14,686 nt of DNA, taken from NCBI GenBank assembly GCA_013824055.1, contig PNNE01000378.1:1-14686 (forward strand). Direction: 5' to 3'. Position numbers and translations under genes: made by a program. Source of the stretch: Rhodobacter sp. Its GTDB lineage: Bacteria > Pseudomonadota > Alphaproteobacteria > Rhodobacterales > Rhodobacteraceae. Positions 7,186 through 12,506 of this stretch are shown piece after piece; positions within the stretch are counted from its first letter, which is position 1, and every line of letters begins with the position of its first letter. The notes beneath the pieces were generated by a model, which saw only the letters and a program-made list of their open reading frames with translations, ran no database searches and was not told the DNA's origin.

Positions 7186-8183
7186 GCGGCGCTCCCGTAA
7201 TCGATCTGCTGCCGGGTGCCGGTCTGTGCCGCCTTGCGCACGGCCAGTGCGACGGCCAGCGAGGCGACACCATCCGCGCCAGTGGCGGCGGGCCGGCCGG
7301 ACCCGGCGACGGCGGCAAGGAAATCGCCAACCCCCTGGACATACAGGTTGTGCGCGGGGAACGGCACCGCCGCGCGGCCCGTTGCGGTGACCAGCTCGAC
7401 CTCGCCGACCGGGGCTTGCGTCATCACGCCCCGCGCGAAGATCGAGCCCCTGTCGCCATGCACCTCCAGCCCCGAACCTGCGAAGGGGTGAGTGAAGCTT
7501 TCGTGACTCTGGACCAGCGCGCCCGAGGGCATGGTCCAGACCGACATGACCGAGTCCTCGACCCCCTGCCCCATGCCGCTGGCGCCCATCTGGGCCACCA
7601 CGGCCACCGGGTCCTCGTCCAGCAGGAACCGCGCGACATCGGCGTCATGCACGGTGATGTCCGGGATCACCCCGCCGCCAGCGGATGCATCGTTGATCCG
7701 CCAGCCCTGCAGATGCGGCGGCAGTTGGACAGCATGGAACAGGCGCAGCGACAGGACCCGGCCGATCCGCCCGGCCCGGATCAGATCGCGGACCGCCCGG
7801 TGCGCGCCCGAACAGCGCAGGTGGTGGTTCGTCGCAAGCACGACCCCCGCCGCTTCGGCCGCCTGCACCATCCCGGCGGCCTCGGCCACCGTCATCGCCA
7901 GGGGCTTTTCGCACAGGACATGCTTGCCCGCCGCGATTGCCGCCAGCGCCTGTGCGTGATGCTTCTCGTTGGTCGACGAGATGTAGACCGCACCGATCGA
8001 GGCATCGTCCAGCACCAGCGTCAGCCGGTCTGCGGCGGCGGCAATGCCGTGGCTGGCCGCAAACTCATCTGCCCTGGCGCGGGTGGTGCTGACCACGGCC
8101 GCAACCTCGCCCCCGGTGGCGCGGATGGCGCCGATCATGTGCTGCGCGGCAATGGTGCTTGCCCCGACCAACCCCCAGCGCAT
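7182..8183 (-). CDS. Gfo/Idh/MocA-family NAD(P)-dependent oxidoreductase
   Basis: This 333-residue protein has the two-domain layout of sugar/inositol dehydrogenases. An N-terminal Rossmann fold begins with WGLVGAS (3-9). The EKP motif, with catalytic Lys93 in VLCEKPLAMT, is intact, and the C-terminal domain carries GGGVIPDITVHDADVARFLL with Asp175 and His179 at the expected catalytic positions. Members oxidise a hydroxyl of a sugar, cyclitol or sugar derivative. The ATG at 8183 has a perfect GGAGG at 8189-8193 with 5-base spacing, so it is preferred over the in-frame GTG at 8195, which overlaps that site. It is the first gene of the minus-strand operon, about 26 bases after the predicted transcription start, and therefore probably catalyses an early step. 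Confidence 0.93.
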   Translation of the reverse strand: MRWGLVGASTIAAQHMIGAIRATGGEVAAVVSTTRARADEFAASHGIAAAADRLTLVLDDASIGAVYISSTNEKHHAQALAAIAAGKHVLCEKPLAMTVAEAAGMVQAAEAAGVVLATNHHLRCSGAHRAVRDLIRAGRIGRVLSLRLFHAVQLPPHLQGWRINDASAGGGVIPDITVHDADVARFLLDEDPVAVVAQMGASGMGQGVEDSVMSVWTMPSGALVQSHESFTHPFAGSGLEVHGDRGSIFARGVMTQAPVGEVELVTATGRAAVPFPAHNLYVQGVGDFLAAVAGSGRPAATGADGVASLAVALAVRKAAQTGTRQQIDYGSAA

Positions 8184-8200
8184 GAGTCCCTCCACCCGAT

Positions 8201-8214
8201 TTGGATCGTTCCAA
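8201..8214. promoter_or_regulatory. Operator 1 of the divergent control region
   Basis: TTGGATCGTTCCAA is an even palindrome with central CG, in the style of LacI-family operators, and extends to 18 bp (8199-8216) with one mismatch pair. It lies immediately downstream of the leftward -10 box, over the expected transcription start. A repressor bound here would block initiation. No regulator gene is visible in the window, so the LacI assignment rests on site shape only. Confidence 0.72.
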
Positions 8215-8215
8215 A

Positions 8216-8245
8216 TTTATACTGGAACGGTCCAACACCCGTCAA
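8216..8245 (-). promoter_or_regulatory. Sigma70-type promoter of the leftward catabolic/transport operon
   Basis: On the minus strand, TTGACG (8240-8245) and TATAAA (8216-8221) are separated by 18 bases and match the -35 and -10 consensus well. The predicted start is near 8208-8210, giving a 5' leader of about 26 bases before the dehydrogenase ATG. Operators 1 and 2 overlap the start and the spacer. A plus-strand promoter for the aldolase is less clear: CTGGCG (8263-8268), 17 bases, TATGCT (8286-8291) is the best I can see. Confidence 0.72.
8222..8235. promoter_or_regulatory. Operator 2 of the divergent control region
   Basis: CTGGAACGGTCCAA reads TTGGACCGTTCCAG on the other strand and matches operator 1 at 12 of 14 positions (consensus TTGGAYCGTTCCAR). 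It occupies the spacer between the leftward -35 and -10 boxes. Its centre is 21 bp from that of operator 1, two helical turns, so both bound dimers would face the same side of the DNA. Confidence 0.7.
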
Positions 8246-8321
8246 GCGTCTTGTTCGGACCACTGGCGTTTGGCCTGGCCAAGGCTATGCTTTGCCAGCA
8301 ACGCCAAAGGAAGCCGCAGCC

Positions 8322-9092
8322 ATGCCCGCACCCGTCAACCGTCTGAAACACCGCCTGTCCGCCGGAGAGACCCTGTATGGCTGCTGGCTTGGCATGGCCG
8401 ATCCCTACGCCGCCGAGATGGCCGCGACCTGCGGCTTCGACTGGCTCTTGATCGACGGAGAACATGCTCCGAACGACCTGCGATCGACGATGGCGCAGCT
8501 TGCGGTGATCGAACCCTCGCCCAGCCTGCCGGTGGTCCGGCTGCGCGACGACGATCCGGCGCGGATCAAGCAGGCGCTGGACGCGGGCGCGCAAAGCCTG
8601 CTGATCCCGATGATCGAAAGCGCCGAGCAGGCCCGGCGGGCGCTGGCAGCGACCCGCTACCCGCCGCAAGGCATCCGCGGTGTCGGCGCTTCGCTGGCCC
8701 GCGCCTCGCGGTTTTCCGCGGTGCCGGACTACCTGACCACGGCCAACGAGCAAGTCTGCCTGCTCTTGCAGATCGAAAGCCGGGCGGGGCTGGCGGCGCT
8801 GGACGAGATCCTGGCCATTCCAGGCATCGACTGCGTCTTCATCGGCCCCGCCGACCTTGCCGCCGACATGGGACATCTGGGCAATGCCGCGCACCCCGAG
8901 GTGCGGGCGGCAGTGCTGGACGCGATCCGGCGGATTGCGGCGACGGGCAAGGCCGCCGGGGTCCTGTCGACCGAAGACGACGTCCTGGCCGACTGCTTGA
9001 CGGCGGGCGCGCGCTTCGTCGGCGTCGGGATCGACGTGCTGGCCTATGTCGACGCGCTGCGGGCGCGGGCGCGGCAGTTCCTGGGCCGATGA
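8322..9092 (+). CDS. HpcH/HpaI-family pyruvate aldolase
   Basis: This 256-residue class II (metal-dependent) aldolase cleaves a 4-hydroxy-2-oxo acid to pyruvate and an aldehyde. It resembles E. coli HpaI over nearly its whole length: LLIDGEHAP, ATRYPPQGIRGVG, SLARASR, VPDYL and FIGPADLAADMG. The active-site set is complete with a constant offset of +3: His48, Arg73, metal ligands Glu152 and Asp178 (HpaI His45, Arg70, Glu149, Asp175). Relatives GarL and RhmA cleave 2-keto-3-deoxy sugar acids. Because none of the hydroxyphenylacetate genes are present, a sugar-acid substrate is more likely here than the HpaI substrate. It is transcribed divergently from the minus-strand operon across the shared operators, with AAAGGAA as a loosely spaced ribosome site. 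The ATG at 8322 removes an upstream extension that would cross the promoter. Confidence 0.92.
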   Translation: MPAPVNRLKHRLSAGETLYGCWLGMADPYAAEMAATCGFDWLLIDGEHAPNDLRSTMAQLAVIEPSPSLPVVRLRDDDPARIKQALDAGAQSLLIPMIESAEQARRALAATRYPPQGIRGVGASLARASRFSAVPDYLTTANEQVCLLLQIESRAGLAALDEILAIPGIDCVFIGPADLAADMGHLGNAAHPEVRAAVLDAIRRIAATGKAAGVLSTEDDVLADCLTAGARFVGVGIDVLAYVDALRARARQFLGR

Positions 9093-9099
9093 CGCTCCT

Positions 9100-9153
9100 C
9101 GTGCGCCTTCGGCTTCTCGTCGCGGGGTCCCGAGGAGAAGCCGAAGGCGCACG
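9100..9153. terminator. Bidirectional hairpin between convergent genes
   Basis: A perfect 19-bp stem (9100-9118 with 9135-9153; arms begin CGTGCGCCTTCGG and end CCGAAGGCGCACG) encloses a 16-base loop. It lies 7 bases after the aldolase stop and 9 bases beyond the stop of the convergent fusion gene. There is no clear U-tract on either side, so it may terminate both transcripts in a Rho-assisted way or simply stabilise their 3' ends. Confidence 0.75.
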
Positions 9154-9162
9154 ACGAGGCGG

Positions 9163-11154
9163 TCAGCCGGGAACCAGCGCCAGCGCCCGGATCGGCGAGC
9201 CGGTCCCGTCCCTGATCTTCAGCGGTGTCGCGATCAGGATCGCCCCCTTGGCCGGCAGCTGGTCCAGGTTGCACAGGCTGGCCAGGCCAAAGCAGTTGTC
9301 CCGGTGCAGGAAATTATGCGCCGGGAAGGGCGGGCTGAACCGGGCCGCCATGCCTGCATCGGTGCCGATGCACTGGGTGCCCCAGCCGACGATGCCCTTG
9401 CCCAGAAGATAGTCGATGCAATCCGTCGACGGGCCGGGCGAATGTGCGCCGTCCTCGAAAGGATCGGGGTCCTGGTTCAGGAACAACGCCTCGTCGTGGG
9501 ACCGCTTGTCCCAGTCGGTGCGCATCAGCACCCATTCTCCGGGGCCGATCTCGCCATGCTTTGCCTCCCAGGCCTTCACATGGGCTGCCGTCAGCAGGAA
9601 ATCGGGGTTCGCCGCAGCCTCGGCGGAACAGTCGATGACGTTGGCGGGTGCGATCAGCCGCTGGACCGACAGGGTGTCGGTGAAGCCGTCGGCATGGTCC
9701 CTGCCCGACAGCCAATGGTGCGGGGCGTCGAAATGGGTGCCGGAGTGTTCGCCAAGCGTGAGCCAGTTCCAGGCCCAGAAGGGGCCGTCCTGATCATACT
9801 CGCTGATCCGGTGAATGGCGACTTTGGGCGTGTTCCGCGCCAGGTCCTCGGGCAGCCGCAGGATCGGCGTTTCGGGGCCGAGTTGCGCCGTCAGATCGAC
9901 GACCCTGACCCCGCCGCCCGCGAGGCCCGAGGCCAGCGCGGCCAGCACCTCGCCCGCGCCGGTGGTCGCCTCGCCCTGCCCTGCAAGCTCTCTCTGCCCC
10001 GCAAAGCGCCGGCGGCGGCGGGCCAGCACCTCGTCCACCCTGTCGAAGACGGCGTCCACCGCGCGTGCTTCGGTCACGAAGCCGGGCGACATGCGCAGGA
10101 TCGGGCCGCGGGCGTCGACCGAGTGGCCCTCGACCGCCAGCGCGCCGACGCAGGCCGCGGCCTCGGCCTTGTCGGGCATCCGGATCATCACCGCGCCGCC
10201 GCGCCTGTCTGGGTCGCGGGGGGAATGCAGGGCCAGGCCCAGCCGGTCAGCCCGTTCGATCACCCGGTCGACCAGGCGGCGGTTGTGGGCAGCAACCTCG
10301 GTCAGGTCCTGCTTCGCGAACCACTCCAGCGCCGGCAGCGACGCAATCGCCGCCACGGACCCCGGCGTGCCAGTGTCAAAGCGGCGGACATCGGGGGCAT
10401 ATTCGAACTTGTCGAGGTCCCAGGAGAAGGGGTTGTTCTGGCTGAACCAGCCCCGGCCCTCGGGCGTCAGGGTCGGGATCAGGTCCTTGTCGGCGTAAAG
10501 GATTCCCGCTCCGGGCGTTCCGCACAGCCATTTGAGGCTGGTCGAGACCACGAAATCGACCCGCGGGTTCATTGCATCGAAGGGCATCAGCCCCGCGCCC
10601 TGGGTGATGTCGGCGACCATCAGGCTGCCCATCGCGCGGCCGTGAGCGACCAGCGCCGGATAGTCCATCTTCGACGAGCCGATCGAGGTGACCCAGGTCA
10701 GCAGCGCAAGACCGACATCCCGCCCCCAATGGGCGAGGTAATCCTGCGTTTCCACCCAGGCGCGGCCTTCGGACAGCGAGACCGTGGTCAGGGTGAAGCC
10801 CAGCTTCGGGGCCAGGCCCGCAAGCAGGAAATGGAGCGACGGAAAACAGTCGGCCGCGACCAGCACCCGCTTGCCCTTCAGCATGCCGTCCGGCAGGGCG
10901 CGGAGGATCTTCTGCAGCCCCTCGGTCACGTTGTCGACGGTGGTCAGGCTGCCCTTCGGCACATTGATCAGCCGCCGCCAACGGTCGATGAAGTCCTGCC
11001 GCTTGCGCAGGACATAGCCCCACTGCTTGTCATTCGGGGCGGCCCAGACTGCCGAAAACTCGGCCATCGCCTGGGCGAGGTCGTCTTGCTTGCCGGGATA
11101 GATGCCGATGGAATGATAGAGGAAATACCCCCCCGTCGTGCTGTTGCTGGCCAA
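9163..11154 (-). CDS. Fusion enzyme: class V PLP-dependent (kynureninase-like) domain plus cyclase/kynurenine-formamidase-like domain
   Basis: This 663-residue protein joins two enzymes. Residues 1 to ~380 form a class V aminotransferase-fold PLP domain: cofactor Asp182 and Gln185 in VADITQGAG, Schiff-base Lys208 in STSLKWLCGTPGAG, and RRFDTGTPGSVAAI near 257-270. Residues ~415-663 form a cyclase-family metal hydrolase with HSGTHFDAPHHW (His470, His474, Asp476, His480) and His613 in FPAHNFLH. Between them lies an Arg- then Gly/Ala-rich linker. Such domains occur separately as kynureninase and KynB, which act in sequence on N-formylkynurenine. The Asp-Leu-Ala-His of true kynureninases reads Asp-Ile-Thr-Gln here, and a usual KynB Glu ligand is Ala625, so function is uncertain. 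The start is TTG at 11154, supported by AAGGA 9 bases upstream; no ATG lies near. Confidence 0.85.
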   Translation of the reverse strand: MASNSTTGGYFLYHSIGIYPGKQDDLAQAMAEFSAVWAAPNDKQWGYVLRKRQDFIDRWRRLINVPKGSLTTVDNVTEGLQKILRALPDGMLKGKRVLVAADCFPSLHFLLAGLAPKLGFTLTTVSLSEGRAWVETQDYLAHWGRDVGLALLTWVTSIGSSKMDYPALVAHGRAMGSLMVADITQGAGLMPFDAMNPRVDFVVSTSLKWLCGTPGAGILYADKDLIPTLTPEGRGWFSQNNPFSWDLDKFEYAPDVRRFDTGTPGSVAAIASLPALEWFAKQDLTEVAAHNRRLVDRVIERADRLGLALHSPRDPDRRGGAVMIRMPDKAEAAACVGALAVEGHSVDARGPILRMSPGFVTEARAVDAVFDRVDEVLARRRRRFAGQRELAGQGEATTGAGEVLAALASGLAGGGVRVVDLTAQLGPETPILRLPEDLARNTPKVAIHRISEYDQDGPFWAWNWLTLGEHSGTHFDAPHHWLSGRDHADGFTDTLSVQRLIAPANVIDCSAEAAANPDFLLTAAHVKAWEAKHGEIGPGEWVLMRTDWDKRSHDEALFLNQDPDPFEDGAHSPGPSTDCIDYLLGKGIVGWGTQCIGTDAGMAARFSPPFPAHNFLHRDNCFGLASLCNLDQLPAKGAILIATPLKIRDGTGSPIRALALVPG

Positions 11155-11186
11155 GGTATCCCGTCCTTCCCGCCCCGTTGATCCCG

Positions 11187-11215
11187 ACGATAGGGGAATT
11201 CCGGGGGGGCCTCAA
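11187..11215 (-). promoter_or_regulatory. Candidate promoter of the fusion-enzyme gene
   Basis: On the minus strand TTGAGG (11210-11215) and TATCGT (11187-11192) are separated by exactly 17 bases. The start would fall near 11180, about 26 bases before the TTG initiation codon. The match is moderate. Palindromic sequence starts six bases upstream of the -35 box. Confidence 0.45.
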
Positions 11216-11220
11216 GATGC

Positions 11221-11240
11221 TTCAAGCTTGAACGATCAAG
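11221..11240. promoter_or_regulatory. Overlapping palindromes upstream of the fusion-gene promoter
   Basis: A perfect 12-bp palindrome, TTCAAGCTTGAA (11221-11232), overlaps an inverted repeat CTTGA-N4-TCAAG (11227-11240, CTTGAACGATCAAG). The second shares the core GAACGATC with the reverse complement of operator 1 at 8201-8214 but differs at its ends, as expected for a related regulator of different specificity. The position upstream of the -35 box would suit an activator or a repressor. Confidence 0.45.
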
Positions 11241-11417
11241 GGGTCAGTCGCTGCGGCAGACGAGCGCCCCTGCCCGGACCACGGCGGCAAGACGGCCGAG
11301 GCGGGCACCCCCGGACCTTGCGATCACCGCTCTGCCCCGCTTCGGGCGCGCGCTTGCGGTTGTGCCGCAAAGGCAGGCACAGGCCACGACCGAAGGGCCG
11401 CGAGCCTGTCGTCAAGC

Positions 11418-11456
11418 TTGTGCCGAATCGGGAATGAGTTTTACCTCTTGGTAAAA
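11418..11456 (+). promoter_or_regulatory. Candidate promoter and operator of the BMP transporter operon
   Basis: TTGTGC (11418-11423), 17 bases and TTACCT (11441-11446) form a weak sigma70-like promoter. Overlapping its -10 box is an 18-bp inverted repeat with 7-bp arms, TTTTACC-N4-GGTAAAA (11439-11456). The ACC-N4-GGT core is the same layout as the TetR-family RutR site (TTGACCA-N2-TGGTCAA), though the flanks differ. The inverted repeat is certain; the promoter is tentative. Confidence 0.5.
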
Positions 11457-11492
11457 ATCCGGGACCAACAGCAACAGGGGATGGGACAAGAG

Positions 11493-12506
11493 ATGACCAC
11501 GGGAACTTTCACGGTATCGCGGCGCGGGCTGCTTCTGGGCGGGGTGGCGGCGACGGCGGCGGCAAACCTGCCTTTGGCCGCCTGGGCACAGGAGCCGATC
11601 CGCATGGCGGGCATCTACACGGTGCCGGTCGAACAACAGTGGGTCAGCCGCATCCACATCGCCGCCGAGGCGCTGAAGGCGGCGGGGACGGTGGACTATA
11701 CCTTCACCGAGAACGTGGCGAACACCGACTATCCCCGCGTGATGCGCGAATACTGCGAGGCGGGCGTCAAGCTGATCGTGGGCGAGATCTTCGGGGCCGA
11801 GGCCGAAGCGCGCGAGGTCTGCGCCGAATACCCGGACGTGGCGTTCCTGATGGGCTCAAGCTTCATGCCCGACGCGGCGGCGAACCCGAATCTGGCAGTC
11901 TTCGACAACTACATCCAGGACGCGGCCTATCTGTCGGGCATCGTTGCCGGCGGCATGACCCAGGGCAACATCGGCATGGTCGGCGGCTTCCCGATCCCCG
12001 AGGTGAACCGGCTGATGCATGCCTTCATGGCCGGCGTGCGCGAGGTGAAGGCGGATGCGAAGTTCCAGGTCAGCTTCATCGGGTCCTGGTTCGACCCGCC
12101 GAAGGCCAAGGAAACCGCCTTTGCGATGATCGATGGCGGGGCGGACCTGATGTATGCCGAACGTTTCGGGGTCAGCGAGGCGGCGCAGGAGCGCGGCGTG
12201 CTGGCGATCGGCAACGTGATCGACACGCAAGCGGATTACCCGGACACCGTCGTCACCTCGGCGCTGTGGCACTTCGAGCCGACGCTGAACGCGGCCGTGG
12301 CGGCGATCCAGGGCGGGACCTTCAAGGCCGACAACTACGGGGTCTATTCCTACATGATCAACGGCGGCTGCTCGCTGGCGCCCTTGGGCACCTTCGAGGG
12401 CAAGGTCCCGGCCGAGGTCATGGCGCTGGTGGCCGAACGGCAGGCGGCGATCATGGACGGGTCCTTCGTGGTCGAGATCAACGACACCGAGCCTGTATCG
12501 TCGTGA
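11493..12506 (+). CDS. BMP/PnrA-family substrate-binding protein, Tat-exported
   Basis: This 337-residue protein is the receptor of a BMP-type ABC importer; characterised members bind purine nucleosides and related compounds. A Tat signal is visible: SRRGLLLGG with twin Arg at 10-11, an Ala-rich core and AWA|QE, with cleavage expected after Ala32. There is no lipobox Cys, unlike the Gram-positive and spirochaete lipoproteins of this family. The mature sequence has the family pattern VGEIFGAEAEAREVCAEYPDV, DAAYLSGIVAGGMTQ, IGMVGGFPIPEVNRLMHAF and a late ALWHFEP stretch. The ATG at 11493 has GGGA 6 bases upstream; an in-frame ATG at 11481 directly abuts its G-tract, and a GTG at 11418 lies within the promoter region. 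Its stop overlaps the ATPase start (GTGA). Confidence 0.92.
   Translation: MTTGTFTVSRRGLLLGGVAATAAANLPLAAWAQEPIRMAGIYTVPVEQQWVSRIHIAAEALKAAGTVDYTFTENVANTDYPRVMREYCEAGVKLIVGEIFGAEAEAREVCAEYPDVAFLMGSSFMPDAAANPNLAVFDNYIQDAAYLSGIVAGGMTQGNIGMVGGFPIPEVNRLMHAFMAGVREVKADAKFQVSFIGSWFDPPKAKETAFAMIDGGADLMYAERFGVSEAAQERGVLAIGNVIDTQADYPDTVVTSALWHFEPTLNAAVAAIQGGTFKADNYGVYSYMINGGCSLAPLGTFEGKVPAEVMALVAERQAAIMDGSFVVEINDTEPVSS

Larger units (their letters stand above)
11155..11492. other. Divergent intergenic region between fusion-enzyme gene and BMP transporter operon
   Basis: These 338 bases hold a leftward promoter with nearby palindromes (11187-11240) and a rightward promoter/operator candidate (11418-11456). 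Between them lies GC-rich sequence (about 11241-11410) with only a small hairpin, TTGCGG/CCGCAA at 11354-11370, and no convincing gene. The 9-mer TCAAGCTTG occurs at both ends, at 11222-11230 and 11412-11420, next to each candidate -35 box. Confidence 0.6.

Noticed and set aside
8184..8195. GTG at 8195 as the Gfo/Idh start
   Set aside because: It overlaps the GGAGG site that is optimally placed for the ATG at 8183, and the family fold begins right at that ATG.
8270..8282. Inverted repeat TTGGCC-T-GGCCAA upstream of the aldolase
   Set aside because: It has 6-bp arms with odd spacing, differs from the other operators and is not repeated elsewhere in the control region. A chance GC-rich palindrome is likely, although a role in the aldolase promoter is not excluded.
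9046..11181. 711-codon plus-strand open frame opposite the fusion gene
   Set aside because: The translation has no family motif, overlaps the end of the aldolase gene and crosses the bidirectional hairpin. The minus-strand fusion has intact motifs for two enzymes.
11244..11387. 47-residue minus-strand frame with a Cys-rich start in the intergenic region
   Set aside because: It begins at GTG without a ribosome site, has no recognisable domain and lies in GC-rich DNA where such frames are common.
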